A stretch of DNA of 64,000 nucleotides from Pseudocercospora fijiensis CIRAD86. Its lineage: Eukaryota; Ascomycota; Dothideomycetes; Mycosphaerellales; Mycosphaerellaceae. The notes beneath the pieces were generated by a model that saw nothing but the letters and a program-made list of their open reading frames with translations, ran no database searches and had not been told where the DNA came from. Shown here piece after piece: positions 33,560 through 46,834 of this stretch. The stretch covers positions 1,860,001 through 1,924,000 of the forward strand of contig NW_006921538.1 of NCBI RefSeq assembly GCF_000340215.1, in the 5' to 3' direction. Position numbers and translations under genes: made by a program. How positions within the stretch are numbered: the first letter of the stretch is position 1; every line of letters starts with the position of its first letter.

Positions 33560-36500
33560 GAGACTATCTTACCTTTACCCTCTTACTAATAGTTTACCCG
33601 CTTGCCGTAGCTCCTTCGGACTCGCTTCTAACTCTAGTAGAAGCCTCGAAATTAGCTAAGCTAGCGGTTTAACCGCTGCCCTAGTACTATAATCTCGGAT
33701 TGTTAGATATAGAGCCCTATATCCTACGTATCTGTTCCTATATTTAGAACTACGTCGATTATAGCGAGAACTTCGCGACCTAGCTTAGAGTAAAGTACGG
33801 CCGAATCGACTTGCTTGCTTTATACGTTCTATACTATTACTCGCTCGTAGGAAATCCGCCGCCTCTATAGGCTAAAATCGAGGAACTCTACCTAAATACT
33901 CTTAACGGTTACAACTTCCTAGGGTAGTAGGTAGTAGATAAAGGAATTCTAACTAAATCGGTTAAGGAGCTTAAAGCCGCGCTCCTAACGGTGCGCGATT
34001 TACGCTATTACCGTTACTTCTACCTAGAAATCTATCTACTATCTATAGTAGAGTAGCGTCTATCGGCCCGACTAGCTTAAGTTCTAGCGCGGCCTACGGT
34101 TTCGCCTATTACTATAATAGAAACGACCGTGCCGCCGGAATAGCGTCCTAGCTCGCCTAATAGCTCGCTTGAATTAGTTTTCTTACGAAGGCTACTTAAG
34201 CTACGATACCTAGCGGACGAGAATCCTTAGAAGCTAAGAGAGCCTCTACCTAAGACTTCGCCTAAGGAACTATTAACTAGGCTCTCTAATCTGTCGACGT
34301 CGCCGTTCTAGGATATCGGTCGCGGCTAATTGCCTCTAATAAACAACGGCCTCGCCGACCCGTAGGCTAACGAGCCGCGTAGTTGTTTCTAATATTATAC
34401 CCTAGTAGATGCCTTATAGACAACCGAGGAGATCGATAGAGCGAATATCGCTATATAACAAAACCCTTAGCGTCGCAATTATCTTCGCGAATTAGCTAGA
34501 CGTAGAGGAGTCTATTTTAACAAAGTTATATTAGACTTTCTAATAGAATAGGCGATTTTACCGCTATTAGCTATATATAAGCTAAGTCCGCCCTAGCCGA
34601 ACCTAGGCTAATACGATTACTAGTAGAGGGTAGACGTATATATAAATGCCTATAGGCATAGCTACTTACGTCGGGGCGGCTTTGCGCTAGGCAATCCGCC
34701 TAGCAATCTACCTAGCAATCTACCTAGTAATCCTCCTAGTAACCCTACTAGTAACTCTCCTAGCAATTCGTCGGTCTATCTACTACTACTACTAGCTAGT
34801 AACTTCGATCTAAGCGATCCCTCTCGCGAGCTAGCGTAGGATTAGCCGTTGCCCTTTCCGCTATTAGACTTATAAGGTCTACTACGGGAAGGTAAGAAGT
34901 AACGCTAGAAATACCGGCGATATTAGGGTAATCTAAGTAAGGATAGATCCTCGTTAGATAGCGAGAATTCGGACGATTCTAACTAATCTTCGTTAGACGA
35001 TAATAGCTCCTCTAATAATAACTATTATAGACGCACTCGACGTCGTAGATACTATTAGCGTTATTAGGACTACGTTACAGAAACGCTAGATTCTAAAGCG
35101 AGCTATGTTTAGGGCTACTACGCCTGCCCTTAGCGGCTGCAGTTTAATCTAGTATACCTCGGCTTCTTCGATCTCCTACTTAGCGTCGTAGATTATAGCA
35201 AAGGGGACTATACCTTAGTTAGAAACAAGATAATATACCGTTCGGTATATGCTTTTATCGAAGCGGCTAAGAATTATACTTATATTATAGGGCGAGAGAT
35301 AGTTTGTCTTAACCTCTCCCTTTGCTTTCGAGGGATAGCGCTTAGTTAGTATTATAGTTACCTTTCTAGCCGCAACCGAGTAAAGCTCTACGGTAGACAT
35401 AGTCTAAAGCGCTAGGAACGTTGTCTTAGTAAGAAATAGAAGGTCCCTCCGATAAAGGCGATAGATCTCCTCGATAAGTAACGCTACGACCGGTAGGATA
35501 TCGCTTTAGGGCGTTTAGTAATAGACTTTATTATTAAGACGGTGCAACTCGCTAAGAATACTAGTATATAGAAATCGAACCGGCTCTTAGAAGCTTATCG
35601 TCGAATAGACCCGCGCCTCTAATTAAATATAGACGAGCTAAATCGTCGTATAAAGGTCGATAAGTAGGTTACGTACTACGAGAAGTAGGCATTAATCTAG
35701 GAGTATATACTTTCGTCCTCGTCTAATCGTCGCTAAGACGCTACGACTAGGAATAATAGCCGCGCTAGTAAGGCTACCTAGTAGAACCGATACGAAGGGA
35801 ACGCCTCTTATACCCTAGCGAGCTTCGCTCTAGTAAGAGCATCCCCTAACTACTAGAACCGCGATATCGACCGACCGAACCTACTACGCCTTACTAACGC
35901 CTATTAGTAGAATCGCCTACCTAACGCCTCTTAGCAAAATCGCCTACCGCTAGTAGGAAATAGTAAAGGACCGTCGAAGGGTAGTAGCCCTATCTTCCTC
36001 CTAAAAGACCTAAAGCGAGTTAATTCGCGCCTATTTAATCGATAGAATAGGAAGCGCAACGATCGAGCTCGTAAGTAGGCTAACTTTGCCGATAATAGTA
36101 AGAAAGCAGGCGATACTATAAATAATACTAACTAAGCCGATAACGGCTATCGGGAAGATAGTTAGGAGGATAATAGGAGAACCGACGCGGATAATTATAG
36201 CTATTTCGGTAACGCTAGAGAAGACGCCGACTACTTTACTAATCTATACGACTTCGATCCGGGCTTAGGAGCTTACTTTGCGGGCGTAGGCGACCGCTTA
36301 ATATTAGCGTTAAACTCGGTACTATAGGCTAAAGCGTCCCTACTAGCGGCAATCTAACTATTTGCCTCTATAAAGCACGCTTATAAGATCTATAGGCAGC
36401 GATTTAGGTCGAGCAACCTTGTATACTAGTATGTTCGTAGAGAGCATATAGAGGTAACGACGTCTTCTACTATTATCGAACGCATATCGGCAAATCTAGA

Positions 36501-36560
36501 AGTAATTTAGTCGAAGGCGCCTCCGTTAGCCTAGTAGGGTTACGTATTCTAGAATTAGTA
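33560..36560 (+). pseudogene. Gypsy element 4: gag
   Basis: A long plus-strand frame with TAA/TAG stops. It begins near LAVAPSDSLLTLVEASKLA and passes GLLDIEPYILRICSYI and LKAALLTVRDLRYYRYFYL. A 12-bp coding repeat follows (34690-34770, S-N-P/L-P units: PPSNLPSNLPSNPPSNP), then an S/D-rich segment with basic RRTRRRRYY (about 35035). A capsid-like stretch and an N/R-rich region follow. Near the end are DADYFTNLYDFDPGLGAYF and SVLQAKASLLAA-like segments before the protease. No intact zinc knuckle is visible. The gag assignment rests on position and linkage to pol in the same frame. Confidence 0.65.
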
Positions 36561-39500
36561 GTATATAACTTTCCCTCTTCGATTATTACTAGTTAGTATA
36601 TCTATATAGGTCTGCCTAGATACCGGCTATACGCTTACTATTATAGAAAAAGACTTTATTTTAAGCTATCGCCCGGACGTAGAAATATACAAGCTATACG
36701 AACCGATCGAAATCGGCGGTATTACTAGCGTATATCGCTCCGGGGAATACGTCGTATTAGACATGTTTGTCCTAGTAGCGAAGACAGATAGTATAGTCTC
36801 CCTAGTATAGATAACTCGTAAGGTTTACCTAGTTTTTAAACTAAAGGCGAAGATCCTAGTCGGTATAGATATAATTGCCCTAGAGGGAATAAAGATCGAT
36901 ATTTCCGCGTAGACAGTTACTATAGCTAGTTAGGACAACGCCTACTTTAAAGTTACTATTAAGTATAAGAAAGGGAAGTCGGTTTAGCGCCCTATAAGGC
37001 TAGTAGAGGACGTAACATTAGCGCCGCGTACAGTCGCCCTCGCGCTAGTTAAGTATAGCGGTAACCTCCCTAAGAGCCGGGATTTTATTCTTAACGCTAG
37101 TTTCTTAGTCTAGCTAACTAGTAATATATAGGGATTGTCGTTACAAGCTCTGCTATTAGTAACGGCGTATAATTAGGTCGTAGACGCTAATTCTTCTTAT
37201 ATATATATTCGTAACGATACGACGACTCTAGTAACGATTCGAGCTAGATAGCTACTCGGTTCGTTAAGTAATAGGACTATTGCTAGGGCCTACTATATCG
37301 ACGTAGCCGACTACGGACTAGCGGGATTAAGTTCTAACGCTTTTACGGCTACGCGGGATATGCTAAATACGTAGCGAGAATACTAATATACTATAGGCGT
37401 AACGATCTACGGTAACGATAACTAGGTAGACTAAATTGCTATAGCAGTCGAGCGGTACTCGGAGCTTTTTACTAATCGCTAAACAGTCGTTAATATTCCT
37501 AAGCACGATTATATACCTATCCTAACTATGCTAAATTACCTAGATCTGTTGCCGCCCCTCTATATAATTAACCTAAGCAAGAGGGATCGTAAAGTAGTAG
37601 ACAAGATATATAACGACCTATACTACTAGAGGAAGATATAGTATATAACCGAGCCTACGCTCTTCGGCTTTCTAGTGTTTATCGTATAGAAGCGCGTTAC
37701 TAACGGTAAAGGTAGCATAATTAATAAGCTACGAGTAGTAGTCGATATCTGCGCCTTAAATAAGGTAACGATCCCTAATAGCTATTAGATACTACTCTAG
37801 GCAGATCTTTTTACATAATTAGTAGGATACTAGTATATTAGTACTATAGATTGCCTAACCTTCTTCTACTAATAGGGTATAAAGCCGGAGGATCGTTATA
37901 AGTTAACGATTAATACTTATTGTAGCTAGGAATAGTATAAAGTCGCTATTATAGGATATTCGAATAGTGTCTAGTTTATATAGCAGAAGTTAGATTAAAT
38001 CCTTCGCGACTATCGTAGCTTTACGCGGGCCTATATCGACGATATCGTAGTGTTTTTGCGGACGTTGCCTAAGTATCTCGATTATCTAGAAGCGGTCTTC
38101 TAGAGATTAGACGCCGTAAGGATTAGTATTAGTCCGAAGAAGACCTTCTTAGGCTTCCCCTCCGCGACCCTTTTAGGCTAGCACGTTAGCGGCCTCGGTT
38201 TAGCTACGAGTAAGGAGAAAATCGCGGCGATTACCTCGCTTTAGTTCCTAGAAAGCGTATAGAAACTAGAGCACTATCTCGGTCTAACTAATTAGTTGCG
38301 GCAATACATCCTATACTATACGCAAATAGCGGCGCCTCTATAGGCGGAGAAGATACGTTTATTAAAAGAGGCGCTAGTTACTAGTAATAGTCGTCGCCGC
38401 TACGTCGCTATTATAACGCTAGGTAAGAACGATTAGTACTACGACGAACTAGTAAAAGCGTTTCGCTTGTTATAATCGATATTCTACGAGCTCTCCTTCC
38501 TATACTATTTCGACCCTAATCGTCGCTTATATACTAATATAGATTCCTTAAAAGAGTTTAGCTATAGCGCGGTGCTTTACTATATCGATAGGGATCTAGA
38601 CCCGATTCTATCTAAAGGAAAGGCGTAGTTGTCTCCTTACTACAAGGTTTAGCCTATTCTATTCTTAAGCCGAGGCCTAACTTAGGCAAAGATACGATAT
38701 TAGCTAATAGAGCTCGAATACTCGGGAATCGTATAGATAGTAAAGAAGGTAGGCTATTTAATATATACTTTATCGAGGCCGACGACTATCTTTATAGACT
38801 ACTATGCCGCGGTTAGTCTTACTAACTTAGTATTAATAACTACGACTACTAATATAGGCAAGTAGAACCTAAAGTTAGTAAGGGCATCGATGTTCCTTAC
38901 CTAATATCGAGTTAATATAGTTTACCGTCTAAGGCAGATATACCTAGTTCTAGACGCCCTTAGTCGACTTCTAGGGGATACAGAGTCGCCTAAGTTAACG
39001 CTAGACGAGGAGAACTTAGACCCGCTCTCCTACTATACTAACGTTACGCCCTCTTCGGCCGATCTAGAGAAGGTAGCCTACTTTTATACGATATTAGTAG
39101 AACTAGATCCGGAATTCCGACGACGCTTAAACCGAGCGTACGATAACGACGAATATTAGTCTAGGGTTTTGCGACTAGTTTAATAAGTATAGGCGCGGAA
39201 TGCTCTAGAGCGTCTCTATTCGAAGAGAGCTAATATACCTTCGGTAACGAAGACGTTAGTTCGGTATAAGGGTAGCAAAAATCTAGACCTATTCGTAGGT
39301 AATAAGTTTAATAGTCTACTAGGCATTCGATTCTTCGAGAGGGACGGCCTCTTATATTTCTATAACTAATCTTTAGGGCGTAAGCGACTCTATATCCCTT
39401 AGGCCTTAATAGGCGAGATTTTCGAGTAGGCTTACGATAACCGTTGCTACTAAGGCTTTTAGCGCGTCTTCGACCGTATTTAAGCTTTCTTCTTTATATA

Positions 39501-40460
39501 TCGACTCGCTCGCTACCTTCGCCTCTATTTAGATTATTATTACTAGTATCTCCTTTTACGTACCCTCCGATACGCTCCTTACGGCGAACTTTACCTAATT
39601 TAGAATATAGAGGGCCTATACTATACTATAACGATAGATCTTGTAACTGCCTTACTAGTTACGACCGATAGATTTAATATACTATATATAATTACTTATA
39701 AGACGTCTAAGTAGGTAGTAGTCGTCCTAGGCAAAGAGGACTAGAAGGCCTACGACTAGGGCATCGCTCTAATCGATAGACTTTGTTTAATAGATATAAG
39801 TATACTAGTAGTGCTTATCGCTAATCGTAATCCTCGCTAGCTAAGCGACTTCTTTAAAGGCGTTTTTTTCGCGCCTATATACGAAGCTAGCTATGCCTAC
39901 GGCCTACTACCCTTAGACCGATAGTTAATCCGAGCGAACTAACTAAACGGTCGAGATAGCAATTCGTTACTAGTTAGTAGATTATCCTAGCGAGGATTAG
40001 ATAACGTTTATCCTATAGCTATAGGCTACGCTTAACAACTCCTATAATACGACTACCGGTTAGTCGCTAAATAAGGTTGCTATAGGCGTAAAGACGAATC
40101 TCGACTAGCTCGATATACTATACGACTATCCGTATAATAGGGCAGTAGCGCGTAGTTACTAGTATATCTAGAAGGAGGTCTAGGATGCAATTACTTAGGC
40201 AAACGTAAGAATAAAAGAATAGTATAATAGTAAGTATAAGCCCCTATTCCTTAAGCTAGGTAACTATATTATACTTCGCCTATACTATAGTTACGACGTA
40301 CTAGGTTAGTCGTATAAGTTTAGCTACTATTTTAAAGGGCCTTTTATAGTTCTTAAGAAGGTCGGATAACTAGCCTACTATCTCGAGTTGCTGCTATTAA
40401 TACGTATCTATCTGGTAATATCGGTTTCGTAGTTAGAAAAAGCTCCTAAAGACCTAGATC
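36561..40460 (+). pseudogene. Gypsy element 4: pol (PR-RT-RNase H-integrase)
   Basis: The frame continues from gag. Aspartic protease: VCLDTGYTLTIIEKDFI with D-T-G intact (Asp at 36619-36621). RT: SFTRAYIDDIVVFLRTLP with YIDD intact at 38032-38043, then SPKKTFLGFP and an EKIAAITSL connection segment. RNase H: LYTNIDSLKEFSYSAVLYY, PILFLSRGLT and FIDYYAAVSLTN (about 38520-38830), ending ALSRLLG. Integrase: YTITIDLVTALLVTTDRFN (from about 39625), with IANRNPR at 39817-39837 where S-D-R-D-P is usual (Asp now Asn), then YGLLPLDR for the Y-H-P-Q-T-D-G block. Stops are TAA/TAG. The class resembles ascomycete Gypsy families with a one-frame gag-pol. Confidence 0.88.
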
Positions 40461-40619
40461 CTTTTAAGAGAACTATTAATTACGAGCCCCCGCCTATCGT
40501 AGCTAAGGACGGTCTAGGTTCTAGACTTCTAGTAACGAAGGCGATTCTTACGAAATCGAGCGCTTTCTCGGGCGAAGGACCGTCGTCCGAAGAGGCTAGC
40601 CTGTTCTCTAATACCTAGT

Positions 40620-43600
40620 AAAGTAGAAAGGGTATAGGAGCGCCTATAATATATAGTATAATATCGACGACTTAATAGGCATAGACGATCTACGCAAAAT
40701 CTACGATAACGCCTATCCTCTAGAAGAGGCCCTGCTATCCTATACCCTCTATAGGGTAGTAAAGCGGACGAGAGCTCGCTAGCCTTTTTTAGAGGTTGCT
40801 AGCTCCGCCGATAAAGGCGAGGCTAGACAATCCCTCGCAGTTCGTCGTAAATTAATACGACTCCGCGGCGCGACTCCTCCTTTAGAGTCGTAATCCGCCT
40901 AGGCGTGCCCTTATATCGTTATTATAACTACGTTACTTAGGCAACCGTTATACGTAGACGCGGGCTATCCCTTATTTAATATCGATCTTTCCGGCATCTT
41001 ACAATAAGAGAGCTTTCTATTAATTACCGACGACGAATAGAAACGGCCCTTAAGCGCGAGAACCGCGTCCGTCGCGAGGAACGTAAAGTAGTAGCTTTTT
41101 AGCAAAAATTTCTATAGCACTAATCGCGATATAAGCGCCTAAATATTATACTATTCGAGGCGGATTTATAACGCGCGTCTTGCCTATACTATAAGGTCGA
41201 TATATTCGACCTTCTCTAAGGAGTAATAGCTAAGAAATATCGTAGAAGCGAGGATCTAGAACCCTAGGATACCGCGATAGGGAATAGTAAGATTAACGCT
41301 CCTCGTAGGGAACTGCTACTATTAGACGGTCTAGGATCGGCCGAATAGTCCTTATTTGTTACTAGCTTAACGCCTACGCCTAAGCTAGAGAGTAAAGCAA
41401 GTAATAAGGATATAGTATTAGATACTACGGCCGAGAATTACATAGCCGCGCCTAAGCTAGATAATGTAATAGATAAGGAGGATATAGTATTAGACACTAT
41501 AGTCGAGAATCGTACGGCTGCGCTAGAGCTAGATAATATAACGAATAAGGAAGATATAGTATTAGATAAAACGATCGAGAGTCGTATAGCCGCGCCGGAG
41601 CCTAAGGACGTAACAAGTAGAGAGGATACAGCCTTAGTTACTCTAATCGAGGTTCCTACGCTCGCGGCTAAGCTTAAGAATATAACGGATAGTAAGGATA
41701 TAGCGCCTAATACTACGGTCGAGACACGTACGGCTATGCCTAAGCTAGAGGATATAGAGAACTCGATAAAGGATTTAGTAGACAAAGAAGATATAATAGC
41801 GGATTAGATCGGCGAGCATCGTAGAGAGATAGATAACGCCGCGCTTAATCCGTAATAACCGTAGCTAGAGGAATATAGTACTAACCTAACATAGACGCTA
41901 GAAGGCTTTATAATCCTCGCTACGGTAGAAGGCAATATCCGATAGATCTTTCGTAAGGCACTATAGCTTATTTCTACTAACGGTAGCTTAAGCACTAGCG
42001 AGGTTTAGACGGTGTTAAGCTATACTACCGAGGATAGGCATATACGGCCTTTTCTAATATTTACTAAGGACGGATCCGATATAGAGCTATACTACGTATT
42101 AACGGACGCCGGCTAATAACTGTTATAACGATATACACCGTTATTCCTAGGTCGTAGTCGTATTAACGAAACGCTAATAGCGAGCTTAGTACTATTACTC
42201 CTAGCTAATAAGGCAGACGAGTCTAATTTAGAATCGCTTAATATAATAGCTTGTCTATAATCGTAGAGAACGCCGGGTAGTAAGTTTAGCATAGTATAGC
42301 GTTAGACTATCGCTAGCCTATCGATAGTGCTTCCGAATCTAGACTATCTACTCTCCGATATTAGACGGTTTTTATTTCTAAAATATTGCGTACCGGCGGT
42401 TATTACGGCGGTTAATCTAGACTACGTTTTCGATAGGAAGTCGTTTATATAGGCGGTTATAGCGCTTACTACGAAGAAGAAATAGTTAATAGAATTAGCA
42501 AAGGTATTACTAGGCGAGGGCCGACAGATAGGTCGATTACTCTATAAGGCTATAGCCGACTACTTTATTAATAATAGCGACCCTCCGCCGCACTATTTAG
42601 GTAAATAGGAGTTTATTTAGAAGGGCAAGGCGTTAGAGGTTAAGATTCCGGAGGCTAAGAAGCTATAGGACGCTATATCTAGCTTCTTTGCCCTCTACTA
42701 TAACGCCGCGGCCTACGCGTCTAGTAGCCCGGTTAACGGTATAGAAAGCGGCCTAATTAATCCTATTAGCGCGCAGCCTCTTTATACGCCTTCGGCTTTA
42801 GAATCGGTACTACCCTTAATAATACCTGTAAATCGACCGGCTTTACTAAAATTACTATCTTCGCTAGTACGTACTCTTCCTAATTTACCGCTACTATAGG
42901 CACTAGCCTCCCTAACGTAGGCGCCGAGTAATAGCTCGCTATAAGCGCCCGCACTAGCTCCCCCTAAGCTACTTACTACTCCGATCGAGTCGGTATATAA
43001 AGAATACCTAGACCCTTCCTCTAAAGAACTTAAGTTTAAGCGATAGCGGCTCTAAGAGTAGCGCGCGCGATAGACTTTAATTAATAAGCGTCTTCTTCGT
43101 GCTAACGAGATACCCGAACAAGCGGCAATCTAGTAGTACGTAGAATACGAGGACTATAATAAGAAAGTTGATATACTAATCGCTACTAATCCTATAGAGC
43201 GCAATAAGGCTAAAGATATACGCTTTATCTAGGCCGCGAAACTCGTACGTAACGCGTACGCCGAGGACGTAGATAGTCGACTACCTAATCTCTTTCGCCT
43301 ACGCCTATATAAGCGAATCGTCGAATACTATCTAGTAAGGCTTTAGCATTACCTATACTATCTATACCTTACCGCGGGCGATCGGCGCTTCTAGATTCTA
43401 CGCAAATTGCATTAGTATATAGGCAAGCTAGTTACCGATTTTAAAAACCTACTCTTTATATAACTATACTCCTTTTAAATCGTAAACGACGATTACGCCT
43501 ATAAATACTCTATCTTTAGGACCGATCTCTACTTAGACGGTTACGATACGTAGTAGGAGATCTAGGCGATACGCTTTAGCGAGTACGTAGCACTTACGAT

Positions 43601-45787
43601 AGTAGGCGAATTAAAAGAGCTCTCTAAATTAGCTAACCTTAACGCGAACTTTCTACTAACTATTACTTTCTACTACGCGAAGTTGCAATATCGACTCCTA
43701 GTAAACATTATTCGCTTACGTAAGAATTTCCTTAGCTTAAGTACTTATACTAGCGACCTACGATTCTAGCTAGTACTGTCTCTAATTTGTAATAGAGTAG
43801 TCGGTCTTATAGTACGCGCTATCCTATACTTCCTATAAACGGTTAACCTTACGTAAGAGTAGTTCTACCGCTATGTCTTAAAAGAGCATTGCGATAGTAT
43901 TATAGTAGGCGGTTACCTAGTTCTATATAAGCGTAGCGAGAATAGTAAGAATGTCTCGTACCGCGACTACGGTAAGGAATACTAGAAAACAGGCAAGCGA
44001 CCTATTAGCAAACACGTTAGAGCGATAAAGTATTATAAGATCGACCTAACTACTTACGGCGAAGTCTAATTCTTATAAATAGTCGCTACTAGACGACTCT
44101 CGATAGTGCACCTACCTCTACTAGACTTCTAGCTTAAAGACTATATAGTTTAGCTACTACTAATCGGTATAGAGCTTAGCGCCTAGTCGGCTATATAGCT
44201 TTATAAGTAGTATAAGTCTTCCTTAAATTCTAGTAGACTACCCTATCTATACTATCGTAACCTAGGTCGCCTAGCTATTATATAGAACGTCGTCGCTTAT
44301 ACTTAGCGGTATATTACAGTCCGTAACGTCTATACGCTTCGCGGCGAGAGTTATATATTAGCCCTCTATACTAATAAGGCGCTTTCGGATACGAAGGCTA
44401 CTAATGCGTCGCGTACTAAGTAGTACGCTTAGCTTATAGGTAGCGGCTGCTACTAGAACGGCACGTATGCCGCTAATAAGGGTAAAGGTATACTACTACT
44501 GCTCCTTAACTGTTAATGCCTAGTAGACTTTAGCCTAGTTTGCTAGCTAATATAGATCGATCTAGTATACGCTTTAGCTACCTTTATCGCCTATATTTAG
44601 ACACTTAGGGATAGCGCTATTCCGAATAGATTAGAGCCCGCGCTAACGCTATAGTTCTATAATTTGCTAAAGAAGGCCTCTACTAACTCTATCTTCGACC
44701 CTTTAGGCGTCTAGGAGCGTATTATATAGAGTAATACGATCTTTAAATACGACGAGATAGTAACGAATAAGAATTATTAGTAGTATAACCTAGACTATAC
44801 TTAGGATCTAATAGGTGCCTTCCTAGTACCGTCTCCTAACTACTCGCTAGGCGAGTCCGACCTTACTAATATGCATCTTTTTAGCAAAATTATCCCTCCT
44901 AAGCTCGCGACTCGGGCTAAGCCGCAACCTCCGGCTGTTGCCTCGCTAACTAAGGCGATCTAGCTAAATTCCTCGCGCGTATTACTATCGACTAAGTTAA
45001 ACACTCGCTAGAAGCTAACTACTAGCCTATTCTTAGCGCCTTATCTACTATCGAAGATGCCGCTACCGTCTAACCTATTCTCTACGCCTACGAAGGCTCT
45101 AGTTGTAGCTTAGCTACTACCGCCTAATAACATAGTTACATAGCTATAGCACAAGCTCCTATCGCTTCCGATACGCTTACTACCTCTGCCCGCTTTATAG
45201 GAAAACACTATAGGCGCCTATAGATAGTACTAATATAATACGACGGCAATTAGTATACGTACGCTTAACTTATAAGCGCTCTACTATATACGCTAGTCCG
45301 AGTTAGTAGCAACCGAGGTATACTAGCTTTAGTAGATACTAGCTAAGGCACAGATCCGCGAAGTAACTAAGCGCTAGATAGCCTAGTAGTATCGTCTTTC
45401 CGCTACGGTCTTAAAGGAGTCGCTTACGCTATTACTAACCTATCTCTACTACGATTTCTTACGCGTCGCGCCGTAATAGGCAATCCTAGTACTATACCCG
45501 ATTAACGAGGACGCTTTTAAGCTGCTTAGCGGCGTATAAGGCAATACTACTAAAGATAAGATCGCGAAGCTTAACGTATAGATAGCCGACTACTTTAAGC
45601 TATACGGTACTATACGCGATACTAATATACTACTATTGCTAAGTACCGACTTCCCTAATATCCCTATCGATTAGTTAGACCGCGCTACTACTATAGCAGA
45701 CGTAGTTAATACCTCGCTATCCGATAACAAGACTATAAAGTACCGTATAGGCAGGTGCTACCTAAGGGTTGCCGAGCGAAGCGAGAC
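40620..45787 (+). pseudogene. Accessory coding region downstream of integrase in Gypsy element 4, family unknown
   Basis: The plus strand stays readable for about 5.1 kb after integrase, interrupted by TAA/TAG. The first part reads YNIDDLIGIDDLRKIYDNAY and SLAVRRKLIRLRGATPPLE. Next is a 24-residue acidic tandem repeat (41397-41790). The large C-terminal part has AKDIRFI, KLVRNAYAEDVDSRLPNLF, SEYVALTIVGELKELSKLA, RAIKYYKIDLTTYGEVQF and NVYTLRGESYILALYTNKAL (43150-44400). A P/S-rich segment closes it (44900-45200). I recognise no domain, neither chromodomain nor envelope glycoprotein. It may be one protein or two. The position before the polypurine tract suggests it travels with the element. 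Confidence 0.5.
41397..41790 (+). repeat. 72-bp coding tandem repeat (24 residues, about 5.5 copies)
   Basis: The unit reads LDNVIDKEDIVLDT followed by IVENRTAALE. Copies drift to KLKNITDSKDIAPNT and KLEDIENSIKDL. The opposite strand of this repeat is open by chance. Confidence 0.85.
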
Positions 45788-46088
45788 CTAAGCGGAATAA
45801 TAGTTAGAAGTTGTTGCTGCACCGCTATATTAGTGTCGTAAGAGTGTTTACGAGGTCGTTAATTGTGTCGCAAGAGCGTGTCGCAACGTCGTTGTCGCTA
45901 TAGCAGTCCGAGGGAGTCGCGTTGTTGCTATACTAAGGTAGCAAGGCACAAGTCACGTAGGGGGGACATTTTGATTTCTTCTAATTAGAGGCCGAGCTAG
46001 ATTTTGTATAAGCGGTTCTTCAGACTAAACCCCCGGCGAACACTTTGCACGTAACACTACTAACTTCTAACTGTTATTCCGCTTAGCT
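45786..46088. mobile_element. MITE-like insertion with 23-bp TIRs
   Basis: ctaagcggaataatagttag... at 45788-45810 is the reverse complement of 46064-46086 with one mismatch in 23, a C/T transition. If TA at 45789-45790 and 46084-46085 is the target duplication, the TIR is AGCGGAATAA..., fitting a Tc1/mariner- or pogo-type target. The 299-bp interior has near-normal CA/TG frequency and no coding capacity. It sits in the 3' part of Gypsy element 4, so it arrived after that element. Confidence 0.82.
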
Positions 46089-46448
46089 CGTAAATAGACA
46101 ACACCTTCGTATCCTCGTCGCAAGCTCCTCGAATGCTTCGGCTTATGCCTGTTTACGTCGCTTCGCTCGGATAAAGACCGTCGCGCCTTAGCCGTAGCTA
46201 AAGGCGGTTTAGACTATACCGACTAGCTTATACGACGCCCTTCGTAACTATCGTAATAAGCAAGTATAAAACCGACGTAGTTATTACTAGAGAGATACAA
46301 TTCTATATCTAGCATTACCGTTCTAGCATACTATTTAGGCTTAGCCTTTATGCGACGCCGCTACGCTCTTTTGCCTTAAACCTTCCTATAGTGCGGCCTA
46401 CTAAGGACCTTTGTTTTAGGATACTATAGATAGCGCCGACCTTTTTTA
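46089..46448. other. 3' untranslated part of Gypsy element 4
   Basis: No coding signal is recognised. It leads to a polypurine tract and the probable 3' LTR. Confidence 0.45.
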
Positions 46449-46460
46449 TAAAGGGGGAGG
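46449..46460 (+). other. Polypurine tract of Gypsy element 4
   Basis: ataaagggggagg followed at once by ctattataat, the expected placement before a 3' LTR. Confidence 0.65.
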
Positions 46461-46461
46461 C

Positions 46462-46834
46462 TATTATAATATAATACTATTATATACACGATAGCAGGTA
46501 GCGGTTACTATTAACCGCTGCGGTCGCTATTGCTACTAATAGTAGGACTATTATATAGATAGCTTGCCTCGCGGCACCTTAGAGATATATTAACTTTTGT
46601 ACTATATAACCGTTATAATACCTTCGTACTATAACCGTATGCGTAGTAGATAGCCCTATACAGTATCCGCTGTACTAACCACCAAGCTTCTCCGGATACG
46701 AGCTTCTCCGAGTATACGCTAAGTAGGCCTCGCGCTAGCGGATTAGCGATACTATATACGTAAGAATATTATATAATTATTATATAAGATTTACTAATAT
46801 AGGATAGGAGACTTTATTTACTTAGGTTCTTACA
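46462..46834 (+). repeat. Probable 3' LTR of Gypsy element 4
   Basis: The start TATTATAATATAATA (TG...-type after RIP) lies directly after the polypurine tract, and a TACA end lies 373 bp later. There is no second copy in the window to confirm the limits, so the right boundary is a guess. Confidence 0.4.

Larger units (their letters stand above)
33494..46834 (+). mobile_element. Ty3/Gypsy element 4 with long 3' accessory frame; 5' LTR not seen
   Basis: Gag, pol, an extra 5 kb coding region, a polypurine tract and a probable 3' LTR follow each other on the plus strand. The 5' LTR is absent: gag coding texture starts within about 100 bases of the LTR of element 2. Element 2 probably inserted into, or recombined with, the 5' end of this element. 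Total visible length is 13.3 kb, long for a Gypsy element. Confidence 0.75.

Noticed and set aside
41438..41995. Minus-strand open frames over the acidic repeat of Gypsy element 4
   Set aside because: Mirror of the plus-strand 24-residue repeat, with low-complexity hydrophobic content and no similarity to a known family.
43150..44400. Tyrosine recombinase (DUF3435, Starship captain or Crypton type)
   Set aside because: No R...H-x-x-R...Y pattern was found, and the frame is linked to a Gypsy polyprotein.
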